Source of the DNA: Pseudomonas sp. SST3 | Lineage (GTDB): Bacteria > Pseudomonadota > Gammaproteobacteria > Pseudomonadales > Pseudomonadaceae | Direction: 5' to 3' | DNA: 64,000 nucleotides | NCBI RefSeq assembly: GCF_003325755.1 | Contig: NZ_QORI02000005.1 | Location: 186,001 to 250,000, forward strand | In this document: piece by piece, positions 38,501 to 49,377 of the stretch | Layout: every line of letters begins with the position of its first letter | Numbering within the stretch: the first letter of the stretch is position 1 | Program-made: the position numbers and the translations under genes | Notes under the pieces: generated by a model | What the model was told of the DNA's origin: nothing | What the model saw: only the letters and a program-made list of their open reading frames with translations | Databases searched by the model: none

Positions 38501-39445
38501 ATGCGTGTAATACCGCTATGTGTGGTGCTCGGAGGCTGGCTATCGATGCCAGCCTTTGCTGCTGATGCCGACGCCTGGATGCAGAGGCTTGCAGCGGCCG
38601 AGAAGAAGCAGAGCTATCAGGGCACTTTTGTTTACGAGCGCAATGGTAGCTTCTCCAGTCATGCCGTTTGGCAACTCTCTCAAGACCAAGAGCTGCGCGA
38701 ACGCTTGCTCCAGCTCGATGGCCCGCCGGCCGAAGTCTCGCTGGTTAATGGCGAGGTTCAGTGCGCAAGCGAAGAGCTGGCATCCCAGGTACGTGACGCC
38801 AAGCCGTGGCGCCAGCAGCAGCTTGAGCCTGAAGCGTTATCCAAGTGGTACGATTTTCGGGTTATCGGTGAGTCCCGAGTCGCGGGGCGCCCAACCGTGG
38901 CGTTAGCCATACGGCCGCAGGATCAACACCGCTATGGTTTTGAGCTGCATCTCGATCGTGAGACTGCGCTGCCGCTCAAGTCTCTTCTGCTTGATGAAAA
39001 CGGGCAATTGCTGGAGCGCTTCCAGTTCACTCATTTTTCCCCGGGCTCGATCCGGCCTGCCGATGTCGAGGCGGGTCCGGCGTGCGCACCCGTTTCGCTC
39101 GCTGCCGAACAGAAATCGGCCTCGCCGGAATGGCGTTCCGATTGGCTTCCGGATGGCTTCCAGCTTCTTGACTCCAATGTTCGTTCCAGCCCTGCCTCCG
39201 ATGAGTCCGTGACTTGGCTCTCATATGGAGATGGGCTTGCTCGCTTTTCGGTGTTTCTCGAGCCATTGCATGGGGCGGTAGTCGAAGACGCACGCAGCCA
39301 GATGGGGCCGACTGTGGCCGTATCCAAGCGCATTTCCACGGCTGATGGCGACGTTATGGTGACTGTCGTTGGGGAAATACCGCTGGGCACTGCCGAGCGC
39401 GTTGCATTGTCGATGCGGTCCGGGGCGGATCAGGCGTCGCGATGA
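38501..39445 (+). CDS. mucB: Sigma-factor regulator MucB (RseB)
   Basis: A 314-residue periplasmic protein with a 20-residue signal peptide (ending AFA-ADAD). The N-terminal lipoprotein-carrier-like domain (SYQGTFVYERNGSFSSHAV) and C-terminal MucB/RseB domain are both present. It binds MucA and protects it from proteolysis until lipid or LPS signals release it. The gene starts 8 bases after mucA and overlaps mucC by four bases. Confidence 0.95.
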   Translation: MRVIPLCVVLGGWLSMPAFAADADAWMQRLAAAEKKQSYQGTFVYERNGSFSSHAVWQLSQDQELRERLLQLDGPPAEVSLVNGEVQCASEELASQVRDAKPWRQQQLEPEALSKWYDFRVIGESRVAGRPTVALAIRPQDQHRYGFELHLDRETALPLKSLLLDENGQLLERFQFTHFSPGSIRPADVEAGPACAPVSLAAEQKSASPEWRSDWLPDGFQLLDSNVRSSPASDESVTWLSYGDGLARFSVFLEPLHGAVVEDARSQMGPTVAVSKRISTADGDVMVTVVGEIPLGTAERVALSMRSGADQASR

Positions 39446-39891
39446 TCGAAGAGCCAGGCCGCGTGATCGCAGTCGAACCCGGTGCCGTGTGGGTTGAGAC
39501 GCAGCGCAGCAGTACCTGTTCCGGCTGTTCCGCTCGGAACGGCTGTGGCCAGGGCCTGATGGACCGGCTTGGCGTACGCGAGCGACGCGGGCTGACAAGG
39601 GCTCTGTCTGATTTGAACCTGGATGTCGGTGATTCGGTTGTCATCGGTATCCGTGAGAGCGTGTTGCTGCGCGGCGCCATCCTTGTTTATCTTTTCCCGC
39701 TGATCGCTTTGTTTGCCTCGGCACTCATCGCTTCGGAACTGTCAACTGCCGAACCATTGGTGATGCTTGCCGGGATTGCCGGTTTTCTGGTTTCGTGGCT
39801 GATCGTGCGCCAGCGCAGTCAGCGAACGGCAGGCGATCCGGGGCTGCAGCCAATCGTGTTGCGAGCGATGCTGGGGCACGGCAGGACGTAG
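39442..39891 (+). CDS. mucC: MucC (RseC/SoxR-reducing family) membrane protein
   Basis: A 149-residue protein. The N-terminal cytoplasmic part has the cysteine motif STCSGCSARNGCGQG. Two hydrophobic helices follow (about 75-97 and 100-118). RseC-type proteins modulate AlgU or sigma-E activity, and some reduce SoxR with Rsx; the co-existence of the rnf cluster 12 kb upstream is compatible with this but proves nothing. The start overlaps mucB (ATGA). Confidence 0.92.
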   Translation: MIEEPGRVIAVEPGAVWVETQRSSTCSGCSARNGCGQGLMDRLGVRERRGLTRALSDLNLDVGDSVVIGIRESVLLRGAILVYLFPLIALFASALIASELSTAEPLVMLAGIAGFLVSWLIVRQRSQRTAGDPGLQPIVLRAMLGHGRT

Positions 39892-39926
39892 CCAGGCCGG
39901 GTTGTTTTCGTCAAGGGAGACTGATT

Positions 39927-41336
39927 TTGAAGGTTCCACGGAATAGCTGCTTCGCTCTTCTCGCTGCATTTTTTTGTCTAGGGCAGGTTGCGGTGGCTAA
40001 TGCCCAGCTACCCGATTTTAGACCCTTGGTGGAAGACGCCTCACCCGCTGTCATCAATATCAGCACCAAACAAAAGGTGCCGGCTCGTGGCGCGAACCCA
40101 CACATGCCGGACCTTGAAGGGTTGCCGCCAATTTTTCGCGAATTCTTCGAGCACAGCATTCCTGGTATGCCCGACGGAGGTCGGCAGCGTGAGGCGCAGT
40201 CTCTGGGTTCTGGCTTTATCATTTCCGCTGACGGCTATGTGCTGACCAATAACCATGTGATTGCTGACGCCGATGAAATAATCGTTCGCCTACCCGATCG
40301 CAGTGAACTAGAGGCAACGCTTGTCGGTGCAGATCCTCGCACCGACGTGGCTTTGTTGAAGGTTGAGGCCAAGGGGCTGCCGACGGTCAAGCTGGGGAAA
40401 TCCAGTGCGTTGAAAGCTGGCGAGTGGGTTCTCGCTATTGGCTCGCCATTTGGCTTCGACCACACTGTAACGGCTGGGATCGTCAGTGCAACGGGACGTA
40501 ACCTGCCCAATGAAAGCTACGTGCCATTCATCCAGACGGATGTGGCAATAAACCCGGGTAATTCCGGTGGGCCTCTGTTCAACCTGCAGGGTGAAGTGAT
40601 CGGCATTAACTCGCAGATCTTCACTCGGTCTGGTGGTTTCATGGGGCTCTCGTTTGCTATCCCTATCGACGTTGCCATGGACGTCGCCGATCAGTTGCGT
40701 GAAGAGGGCAAAGTCAGTCGCGGCTGGCTCGGCGTGGTGATCCAAGAAGTCAACCGCGACTTGGCAGAATCGTTCGGTCTCGAGCGTCCAGCGGGTGCGT
40801 TGGTCGCGCAGGTAATGGACGGTGGGCCGGCAGCCAAGGGCGGTTTGCGGGTTGGTGATGTGATTCTGAGTGTCAACGGCAATGCCATTGATATGTCGGC
40901 TGACTTGCCGCACCTCATCGGCGCCATCAAGCCGAATACTAAGGCGAAGCTGGGTATCGTTCGTGACGGTGAGCGCGAGATGCTCACTGTTACTATCGGC
41001 GCCTTGCCGGAAGAAGGAGAGGAGGTCGCGGCATCCAGCGACCGTGCCGAGAAAAGCAGTAACAGGCTTGGTGTCAAGGTGTCGGAATTGACTGCCGAAC
41101 AACGACGTAGTCTTGACCTGCCTGGCGGGGTCGTGATTACAGAAGTGTCGAGCGGGCCTGCTGCGATGATCGGTTTGCGTCCAGGTGATGTGATTACCCA
41201 CCTGAACAATCAGGCCATCGACTCTGCATCGACGTTTAGCCGCGTTGCGGAGCAGTTGCCGAAGAATCGTTCAGTGTCCATGCGCGTATTGCGCCAGGGG
41301 CGGGCGAGCTTCATCACATTCAAGCTCGCTGAATAG
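39927..41336 (+). CDS. mucD: Periplasmic serine protease MucD (DegP-like)
   Basis: A 469-residue HtrA-type protease/chaperone. A signal peptide (about 26 residues, ending ANA) precedes the protease domain with the triad His in LTNNHVIADA, Asp in DPRTDVALLKVEA and Ser in NPGNSGGPLFNLQ. Two PDZ domains follow (about 250-350 and 385-465; SRGWLGVVIQEV, VSMRVLRQGRASFITFKL). It degrades misfolded envelope proteins and restrains AlgU. The start is TTG at 39927 with AGGGAG seven bases upstream, giving the family N-terminus. Longer starts would include mucC sequence. Confidence 0.94.
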   Translation: MKVPRNSCFALLAAFFCLGQVAVANAQLPDFRPLVEDASPAVINISTKQKVPARGANPHMPDLEGLPPIFREFFEHSIPGMPDGGRQREAQSLGSGFIISADGYVLTNNHVIADADEIIVRLPDRSELEATLVGADPRTDVALLKVEAKGLPTVKLGKSSALKAGEWVLAIGSPFGFDHTVTAGIVSATGRNLPNESYVPFIQTDVAINPGNSGGPLFNLQGEVIGINSQIFTRSGGFMGLSFAIPIDVAMDVADQLREEGKVSRGWLGVVIQEVNRDLAESFGLERPAGALVAQVMDGGPAAKGGLRVGDVILSVNGNAIDMSADLPHLIGAIKPNTKAKLGIVRDGEREMLTVTIGALPEEGEEVAASSDRAEKSSNRLGVKVSELTAEQRRSLDLPGGVVITEVSSGPAAMIGLRPGDVITHLNNQAIDSASTFSRVAEQLPKNRSVSMRVLRQGRASFITFKLAE

Positions 41337-41352
41337 AAGCATCTCGGTATTG

Positions 41353-41378
41353 AAAAAGCGGCTTCTGAGCCGTTTTTT
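41353..41378 (+). terminator. Intrinsic terminator of the algU-mucABCD operon
   Basis: AAAAAGCGGCT, TCTG loop, AGCCGTTTTTT; the stem has one bulged G and is followed by six T residues. It lies 17 bases after the mucD stop. Confidence 0.8.
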
Positions 41379-41524
41379 CATGTCTGAGTGGTCAGTTCCG
41401 TTTTTCGCGCGCATCAGGCTGGCTGGTTCTAAGGTGCCGGCGTGGCGCTGAATAGACCTATCAGGTACACTTTGCGGCTATTTTCGGCGGGCAATCAGCC
41501 CGCGGCGTATTCGAGTGTTTAGCT

Positions 41525-43323
41525 GTGAGCGACCTGAGTCATATCCGTAATTTCTCCATCATCGCGCACATCGATCACGGCAAGTCGACCTTGGCTGATC
41601 GATTCATCCAGATGTGCGGTGGCCTGACCGAACGTGAAATGAATGCCCAGGTACTTGATTCGATGGACCTTGAGCGTGAGCGAGGCATCACGATCAAGGC
41701 ACACAGCGTCACGCTGTATTACAAGGCGCGGGACGGCAAGACCTATCAACTGAATTTCATCGATACCCCCGGGCACGTCGACTTCACCTATGAGGTCAGT
41801 CGCTCGCTGGCGGCTTGCGAAGGTGCACTTCTGGTTGTTGATGCGGGTCAGGGCGTTGAAGCGCAATCCGTTGCCAACTGCTACACAGCTATCGAGCAGG
41901 GCCTGGAGGTCATGCCGGTACTGAACAAGATGGATCTGCCGCAAGCGGATCCGGACAAGGTCAAGGATGAAATCGAGCACATCATAGGTATCGATGCGAC
42001 CGACGCTGTCGCTTGCAGTGCAAAGAGCGGCATGGGCGTGGATGATGTCCTCGAGCGTCTGGTGGCGGTTATTCCTCCGCCAACTGGCGATATTGACGCG
42101 CCATTGCAGGCGTTGATCATCGATTCCTGGTTCGATAACTACCTGGGCGTCGTCTCGCTCGTGCGGGTACGCCATGGCCGGATCAAGAAAGGCGACAAGG
42201 TTCTGGTCAAATCCACCGGCAAGGTGCATCAGGTCGATAGCGTCGGTGTGTTCAATCCCAAGCACACCAGCACGGCTGATCTCAAGGCGGGCGAGGTGGG
42301 CTTCATTATCGCCGGCATCAAGGACATTCACGGGGCGCCGGTCGGCGATACCCTGACGTTGTCCAATACGCCGGACGTCGAAATGCTGCCGGGCTTCAAA
42401 CGAGTCAAGCCGCAGGTCTATGCCGGCTTGTTTCCGGTCAGCTCGGATGATTTCGAAGATTTCCGCGAGGCGCTGCAGAAACTCACCCTGAACGATGCCG
42501 CGCTGCAATACGAGCCGGAGAGTTCCGATGCGCTGGGCTTTGGTTTCCGCATCGGCTTCCTGGGCATGCTACACATGGAGATCATCCAGGAGCGACTCGA
42601 GCGTGAGTATGATCTGGATCTGATCACCACGCCCCAACGGTGGTCTACGAGCTAGGACTCAAGAACGGCGAAACCCTCTACGTCGACAGCCCGTCCAAGT
42701 TGCCGGACCTATCGTCGATCGAAGACATGCGCGAACCCATCGTGAGGGCCAATATTCTTGTGCCCCAAGAGCACCTCGGCAGCGTCATCACCCTGTGTGT
42801 CGAGAAGCGCGGGGTACAGCGAGATCTGCAGTTCCTCGGGTCACAGGTGCAGGTGCGCTACGATCTGCCCATGAGCGAAGTTGTCCTGGACTTCTTCGAC
42901 CGGCTGAAGTCGGTCAGCCGTGGCTATGCCTCGCTGGACTACAGCTTCGAATGCTTCCAGTCGGCCAACCTGACCCGTCTGGACATTCTGATCAACGGCG
43001 ACAAGGTCGACGCGCTGGCACTTATCGTGCACCGCGACAATGCGCATTACAAAGGCCGCATATTGGTCGAGAAAATGAAGGAGCTCATTCCTCGGCAGAT
43101 GTTCGACGTAGCGATTCAGGCGGCTATAGGCGGCCAGATCGTAGCGCGAAGCACCGTCAAAGCGTTGCGCAAGAACGTTCTGGCCAAGTGCTACGGTGGT
43201 GACGTGAGCCGCAAGCGCAAGCTTCTGGAAAAGCAAAAAGCCGGCAAGAAGCGTATGAAGCAGGTCGGTAACGTTGAAATTCCGCAAGAAGCTTTCCTCG
43301 CGGTGCTTAAGGTAGATAGCTGA
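41525..43323 (+). pseudogene. lepA: Elongation factor 4 (LepA), broken by a 1-base deletion
   Basis: Two reading frames together give the 599 residues of LepA. The first (41525-42655, GTG start) carries the GTPase domain ([41 protein letters not shown]) and domain II. It ends with a wrong tail, [12 protein letters not shown]. The second, from about 42640 to 43323, resumes [22 protein letters not shown] and runs to the LepA C-terminus. Restoring one G beside 42631 (ACGCCCC to ACGGCCCC) gives the conserved LITTAPTVVYE. LepA is a ribosome-associated GTPase involved in translation and 30S biogenesis. Both halves are perfectly conserved, so I infer a sequencing error. The real gene is probably intact and is followed by lepB. 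Confidence 0.93.
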
Positions 43324-44180
43324 TGTCGATCAATTTTCCGCTGTTGCTGGTCATTGCCGTTGCGGTATGCGGTTTTCTGACGCTTATCGATCTGGTGTTC
43401 TTTGCACCACGCCGACGGGCTGCGATAGCGAATTACGAGGGGCGCACCGGTGGCGAACCCGATCAATCGACGCTGGATGCCTTGAACAAGGAACCGGTTC
43501 TGATCGAATACGGAAAGTCCTTCTTCCCCGTGTTGGCGATCGTTCTGGTGCTGCGCTCGTTTCTCATCGAGCCGTTTCAGATTCCGTCTGGCTCGATGAT
43601 TCCGACGCTCGAAGTGGGTGACTTCATTCTCGTCAACAAGTTTGCCTATGGCATTCGTCTGCCGGTCATCGACACCAAAGTCATCGATGTCAGCGATCCG
43701 AAGCGTGGCGATGTGATGGTGTTCCGCTACCCGAGCGATCCGAACATCAATTACATCAAGCGTGTCATTGGCCTGCCTGGCGATGTGGTTCGGTACAGCA
43801 GCGATAAGCGGCTGAGCATAAACGGTAAGCCGGTTTCCGAGATGCTGATCGGCGAGGAGCCGGGTAGCTTGGGCAGCGCCAAGCTGTACCGGGAGAAGCT
43901 GGGCGAGGTAGAACACCTGATTCGCAAGGAAATGGGCCGCTATCGAGTCGAGCCCGATCGTGAATGGCACGTCCCGGAAGGCCATTACTTCATGATGGGT
44001 GACAACCGCGACAACTCCAATGACAGTCGCTACTGGCAAGATGCAGCGATTCCCACCGACCTTGCCGGCATGGTTCCGGATCGCAATATCGTCGGCAAGG
44101 CATTTGCCGTATGGATGAGCTGGCCAGACCCGAAGTTCAGCAACCTTCCGCATTTTTCCCGAGTTGGGCTGATTCACTGA
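43323..44180 (+). CDS. lepB: Signal peptidase I
   Basis: A 285-residue inner-membrane protease that cleaves signal peptides. Two N-terminal helices (about 4-27 and 67-85) anchor it. The catalytic dyad is Ser91 in QIPSGSMIPTL and Lys146 in YIKRVIGLPGD; the box MGDNRDNSNDSRYW is also present. The ATG abuts the lepA stop. It begins a run of genes with minimal gaps. Confidence 0.96.
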   Translation: MSINFPLLLVIAVAVCGFLTLIDLVFFAPRRRAAIANYEGRTGGEPDQSTLDALNKEPVLIEYGKSFFPVLAIVLVLRSFLIEPFQIPSGSMIPTLEVGDFILVNKFAYGIRLPVIDTKVIDVSDPKRGDVMVFRYPSDPNINYIKRVIGLPGDVVRYSSDKRLSINGKPVSEMLIGEEPGSLGSAKLYREKLGEVEHLIRKEMGRYRVEPDREWHVPEGHYFMMGDNRDNSNDSRYWQDAAIPTDLAGMVPDRNIVGKAFAVWMSWPDPKFSNLPHFSRVGLIH

Positions 44181-44269
44181 GTCTGTGAATCAGGGCCCGG
44201 TTCCCTTGGCCCGGCTCGCTATATTTAAGCCGCCCCGCTTGGTGGGTAACGTACGACATAGAGGTCGAC

Positions 44270-44647
44270 ATGAGTTTTGCTCGTTCGCAGAAAGGGCTGT
44301 CCATGCTGAGCTGGATCATGGTGCTTGCGCTGGTAGCGTTTTTTGCCAGTACTGCATTCAAGATGCTGCCGCACTATTTTGACTATATGTCCATGGACAA
44401 GATCATCAGCGGAGTTGAAAGTGACAAGACGATGGAGGTCCGCACTGTTCGGGACTTCTACAGCCATGTGCGCAAGGGCATGGACGTGAACGGCATTCGC
44501 GACCTCGATCTTGAGGAGGCGCTGAAAGTCGTCATCGAGAATAATGAATTCAAGGTCCATCTGGATTACGAAAAACGCGAGCCCCTGATCCGTAACCTCG
44601 ATCTGGTGGCGAACTTCGACAAAGAATATCGCCTAAGGATGCCGTGA
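44270..44647 (+). CDS. DUF4845 membrane protein
   Basis: A 125-residue protein with one N-terminal helix (about residues 12-32, [21 protein letters not shown]) and a periplasmic or cytoplasmic domain containing [19 protein letters not shown]. It is the DUF4845 family gene found between lepB and rnc in pseudomonads. The function is unknown; conservation of place suggests a link to secretion or processing. Its stop overlaps the start of rnc. Confidence 0.85.
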   Translation: MSFARSQKGLSMLSWIMVLALVAFFASTAFKMLPHYFDYMSMDKIISGVESDKTMEVRTVRDFYSHVRKGMDVNGIRDLDLEEALKVVIENNEFKVHLDYEKREPLIRNLDLVANFDKEYRLRMP

Positions 44648-45325
44648 GCACTTCGTTAGCCCGTCTCGAGCGCAGGCTCGGTTATCAATTCAAGGATCAG
44701 GAGCTGATGCTCCTGGCCCTGACGCATCGCAGCTATGCCGGACGCAACAATGAGCGTTTGGAGTTTCTTGGCGATGCCATTCTCAATTTCATTGCCGGTG
44801 AGGCACTGTTCAGTCACTTTCCGCAGGCCAAGGAAGGACAGCTTTCGCGTCTGCGCGCGCGCCTGGTCAAAGGCGAAACCCTTGCCGTGTTGGCTCGCGG
44901 CTTCGAGCTCGGCGAATACCTGCGTCTGGGTTCGGGTGAGCTCAAGAGCGGCGGTTTCCGGCGTGAGTCCATCCTGGCGGACACGCTCGAGGCGTTGATC
45001 GGCGCCATCTACCTGGATGCCGGCATGGAAACCGCACGCGACCGCGTACTCGCCTGGCTCGCCAACGAACTGGAAGGGTTGACGCTGGTCGACACCAACA
45101 AGGACCCGAAAACCCGCTTGCAAGAGTTCTTGCAATCGCGTGCCTGTGAGCTGCCCAAGTATGAAGTGGTGGCGATTCAGGGAGAGCCGCATTGCCGGAC
45201 GTTCTTCGTTGAGTGCCAGATATCGTTGCTCAACGAGAAGACGCAAGGGCAGGGTGCCAGCCGGCGTATTGCCGAACAGGTTGCCGCTGCCTCGGCACTG
45301 ATCGCCTTGGGCGTGGAGAATGGCC

Positions 45326-45333
<8 letters not shown>
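44644..45333 (+). CDS. rnc: Ribonuclease III
   Basis: A 229-residue double-strand-specific endoribonuclease for rRNA and mRNA processing. The catalytic signature [12 protein letters not shown] and the acidic [15 protein letters not shown] are in the N-terminal domain; a dsRNA-binding domain is at the C-terminus (about 155-225). GTG at 44644 overlaps the previous gene. Its end overlaps era, as is usual. Confidence 0.96.
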
Positions 45334-46237
<904 letters not shown>

Positions 46238-46338
46238 GTCAAAGCGCTTTCGGTTCTTGCCATACCTGATTGCCAATTGCAGCAGCCAGCTGCAGTTGCG
46301 CGTAGATGATCACCCACCTCGCGGCGCTCGCCCACCTC

Positions 46339-47031
46339 ATGACCGCCCAATCCGCCTTCGTTCTGCACAGTCGTCCATACCGCGAGAGCAGTGCGCTGGT
46401 GGATTTCTTTACACCTGAAGGAAGGTTGCGCGCGGTGCTTCGTGGCGCACGCGGCAAGGCGGGCACGTTGGCGAGGCCGTTCGTGCCGCTTGAAGTGGAA
46501 TTCCGTGGTCGTAGCGATCTCAAGGCAGTGGCCCGTCTGGAAAGCGCTGGTCTGGCCTACTGGCTGGATGGCAATGCGTTGTTCAGCGGCATGTACCTCA
46601 ACGAATTGCTGATTCGCCTGCTTCCGGCTGAAGACGCCCATCCCGCCATGTTCGAGCACTATGTCGCAACCCTACCCGCGCTGGCGGCCAAGCGCCCGCT
46701 GGAGCCTATCCTGCGGGCGTTCGAATGGCGGCTGCTGAGCGAACTGGGCTACGGTTTCGCCTTGGATAGTGACATTTCTGGACAGCCGATCGCCAGCGGT
46801 GGGCTCTATCGGTTATTACCGGATACCGGGCTGGAACCTGTGGGGCAGTTTCAACCCGGCCTGTTCGATGGCGCGGAACTCCTCGCCATGGCCGAGGCCG
46901 ATTGGGAAGTACCTGGCGCCCTGGCAGCAGCGAAAAGATTGATGCGGCAGGCATTGGCGCCACATCTGGGTGGCCGGCCTCTGGTCAGCCGTGAACTGTT
47001 CATGAATATCAAGGAGGTCCCGCGTGACTGA
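46339..47031 (+). CDS. recO: DNA repair protein RecO
   Basis: A 230-residue recombination mediator that with RecR loads RecA on SSB-coated DNA. The N-terminal OB fold has [20 protein letters not shown] and [15 protein letters not shown]; a helical domain follows. The start is unsure: ATG at 46339 gives a typical N-terminus ([12 protein letters not shown]), ATG at 46306 would add 11 residues, and neither has a good ribosome site. The last bases overlap pdxJ by eight. Confidence 0.9.
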   Translation: MTAQSAFVLHSRPYRESSALVDFFTPEGRLRAVLRGARGKAGTLARPFVPLEVEFRGRSDLKAVARLESAGLAYWLDGNALFSGMYLNELLIRLLPAEDAHPAMFEHYVATLPALAAKRPLEPILRAFEWRLLSELGYGFALDSDISGQPIASGGLYRLLPDTGLEPVGQFQPGLFDGAELLAMAEADWEVPGALAAAKRLMRQALAPHLGGRPLVSRELFMNIKEVPRD

Positions 47032-47770
47032 AGCCAATCGAATCCTGCTCGGCGTCAACGTCGATCATGTTGCCACCCTGCGTCAAGCGCGCGGCACGCG
47101 TTATCCGGACCCGGTCAAGGCCGCGCTGGATGCCGAGGAAGCGGGGGCCGATGGCATCACCGTGCATCTGCGCGAAGACCGGCGGCATATTCAGGAGCGC
47201 GATGTGCTGCTGATGAAGGACACGCTGCAGACGCGGATGAATTTCGAAATGGGTGTGACCGAGGCGATGCTGGCTTTCGCCGAGCAGCTGCGACCGGAGC
47301 ATGTTTGCCTGGTGCCGGAGACTCGCCAGGAGCTCACCACTGAAGGTGGTCTCGATGTTGCCGGTCAGGAGTCGCGCATTAGAGATGCGGTCAGTCGTCT
47401 GGCTGCCTGCGGGGCGGAAGTATCGCTATTCATCGACGCCGACCCCCGGCAGATCGAAGCCGCTGCCCGAGTCGGCGCGCCGGCCATCGAATTACATACT
47501 GGGCGCTATGCTGACGCACAGGGCGTGGCCGAGAGAGCGTGCGAGCTTGCCCGTATTCGCGATGGTGTCGAGTCAGGGCTGAGCCATGGTTTGATCGTCA
47601 ATGCCGGACACGGGCTGCATTATCACAACGCCGAAGCCATCGCGGCTATCCGTGGGGTCAATGAATTGAACATTGGTCATGCCATCGTCGCTCACGCGCT
47701 GTTCGTTGGCTTCAAGCAAGCGGTCAAGGAAATGAAACACCTCATCCTGACCGCCGCGGCTCGCGGATAA
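47024..47770 (+). CDS. pdxJ: Pyridoxine 5'-phosphate synthase
   Basis: A 248-residue TIM-barrel enzyme that joins deoxyxylulose phosphate and aminoacetone phosphate to make PNP, the last step of B6 synthesis. The motifs are [33 protein letters not shown] [13 protein letters not shown] and [10 protein letters not shown]. The start is GTG at 47024, with GGAGG upstream inside recO; the genes are coupled. Confidence 0.96.
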   Translation: MTEANRILLGVNVDHVATLRQARGTRYPDPVKAALDAEEAGADGITVHLREDRRHIQERDVLLMKDTLQTRMNFEMGVTEAMLAFAEQLRPEHVCLVPETRQELTTEGGLDVAGQESRIRDAVSRLAACGAEVSLFIDADPRQIEAAARVGAPAIELHTGRYADAQGVAERACELARIRDGVESGLSHGLIVNAGHGLHYHNAEAIAAIRGVNELNIGHAIVAHALFVGFKQAVKEMKHLILTAAARG

Positions 47771-47794
47771 GGCTTCCAGGTGAGCGCCGATCGC

Positions 47795-48001
47795 TTATCG
47801 CCTGAACAGGTTCAGCAGGATCGTCAGCACTACGCTGAGGATGATCATTGAAGTGATCGGAATGAAGGTTCGGCTGCGCTCCGATTCGATGCGGATATCG
47901 CCGGGGAGCTTGCCGAACCAGCTCAGCAGCCCTGGCGCATAGTGAAGAACCGCGCCGAGCAAGAGCAGCAACAGGCCTGCGCCAATCAACCATTTCGCCA
48001 T
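47795..48001 (-). CDS. DUF2905 small membrane protein
   Basis: A 68-residue protein with two hydrophobic helices (about 4-27 and 47-66) around a short conserved loop, FGKLPGDIRIE. This is the DUF2905 pattern, a widespread family of unknown function. It has an ATG start. It is convergent with pdxJ. Confidence 0.85.
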   Translation of the reverse strand: MAKWLIGAGLLLLLLGAVLHYAPGLLSWFGKLPGDIRIESERSRTFIPITSMIILSVVLTILLNLFRR

Positions 48002-48045
48002 TCTGCCTCCCTTTCTCGCCGTTGCCTGAGATCCGGCTGCGTTGG

Positions 48046-48948
48046 TTATTTGTGATAGGCAGCAAACGCCGCTATGACATGCCGGGCCAGGACCTCTACA
48101 GGCTCGCTGCGATCTGCCGCCCGTAGCAGCTTGATCTGATACTCGCCGAGGGCTGGCAGGCTGGCGCTTTCTTCCAAGCGCTTCAGTGGAGGACGGATCA
48201 GGCTCAGAGGATAGGGTGCCACGGCAAGGTCAGCGATCATGGCAGCTTCCTGCCCTGCGCACTGATCGCTGGAATAGGCGATGCGATAACTACGTCCGAC
48301 TCGGTCGAGTGCGTCCAGCGCCTGACGGCGCCAGGCACAATCAGGGCTGGCCAGGGCCAGTGGCAATGGGGTGCGCTCGACCGCGACGCCGCCGGCTCGC
48401 CCGGCCCAGATCAATGGCTCGCGGTGGATCAGCTCACCGCGCGAGTCGTCCTGACCGAGGTTGCCGACGCTGATGAGCGCAACATCCAGCTCGCCGGCAT
48501 CGACGCGCTGGATCATCTCGATGCTACGACCCACTGACACATTCACCTCGATTCCGGGATGAGTTCGGGCGAACAGCGACAGCAGGCTAGGCAGGATGTG
48601 GGTCCCGATATCCGACGCCGTTCCGAAGCGAACCCGCCCGTTCAGCCGTGGCTCGATAAATGCGCTGACCGTGTCTTCATTGAGCTTGAGCAGACGTCGA
48701 GCGTAACCCAGCAGCCGCTCGCCTTCATCGGTAAGCGTGATGCGCCGGGCCTCGCGAATGAACAACGTGCAGCCGAGCATCGTCTCGAGCCGTTTGATCT
48801 GCATGCTGACGGCGGAGGTTGTGCGAAAGATCTGGCCGGCGGCACGCGTGAAGCTGCCGCTTTCGGCGATGGAGACGAACGTGCGCAGCACGTCGATTTC
48901 CAGCAGGGGCATTGCGGACTGGGGAAGCTCTTCGGGCATACCAGGCAT
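48046..48948 (-). CDS. LysR-family transcriptional regulator
   Basis: A 300-residue regulator. The winged helix lies at about residues 16-75 (DVLRTFVSIAESGSFTRAAG, TTSAVSMQIKRLETMLG) and a type-2 periplasmic-binding-like effector domain follows (about 100-290). The target and effector are unknown. It is divergent from the DUF1127 gene, which is a possible target. The ATG at 48948 has AAGG seven bases upstream; an internal ATG at 48912 is an alternative. Confidence 0.88.
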   Translation of the reverse strand: MPGMPEELPQSAMPLLEIDVLRTFVSIAESGSFTRAAGQIFRTTSAVSMQIKRLETMLGCTLFIREARRITLTDEGERLLGYARRLLKLNEDTVSAFIEPRLNGRVRFGTASDIGTHILPSLLSLFARTHPGIEVNVSVGRSIEMIQRVDAGELDVALISVGNLGQDDSRGELIHREPLIWAGRAGGVAVERTPLPLALASPDCAWRRQALDALDRVGRSYRIAYSSDQCAGQEAAMIADLAVAPYPLSLIRPPLKRLEESASLPALGEYQIKLLRAADRSEPVEVLARHVIAAFAAYHK

Positions 48949-49095
48949 GGGCGGGCCTTCAAATTTTCTGAACCGAGAGTTCTATTGTAGTCGTTTGTCT
49001 GAATCGTCAAGCGCGCTCAATCTGAATCTGCCGACCGCGATCGGTTGGCAGGTATCGGGTGCGCCCGTGCACTCTCTCAATGGTTGGAGGATGCG

Positions 49096-49377
49096 ATGCG
49101 ACATTCTGAGCGAGAACAGCAACGCGATAGGTTCGAAGACCAAGGCCGGCCGGAAATGCCAGATTTCTATATGCCAGCCATGTGGCCAGTCGAACTCCAA
49201 CAAGCGGTGATCGACTGGTTCGTTGCCTGGCGCAAACGGCGCCTATACCAGCGCCTGCTGAGCCTCAGCGATCAGCAACTACGAGGGCGCGACCTCAGCA
49301 GGGCGCGGCTCATCGAAAAGCTGCGGATGCCGCTGAGGCAGTTGGTGCAGGAGCAGCGTTGCCAGCGTGGTCGTTAG
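49096..49377 (+). CDS. DUF1127 small protein
   Basis: A 93-residue protein. The C-terminal half has the DUF1127 pattern, an Arg-rich amphipathic helix with [22 protein letters not shown] followed by [12 protein letters not shown]1127 proteins in alphaproteobacteria bind RNA or affect phosphate and stress physiology; in pseudomonads the function is unknown. TTGGAGG lies five bases before the ATG at 49096. It is divergent from the LysR gene, and its stop overlaps the convergent end of cmoB. Confidence 0.82.
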   Translation: MRHSEREQQRDRFEDQGRPEMPDFYMPAMWPVELQQAVIDWFVAWRKRRLYQRLLSLSDQQLRGRDLSRARLIEKLRMPLRQLVQEQRCQRGR

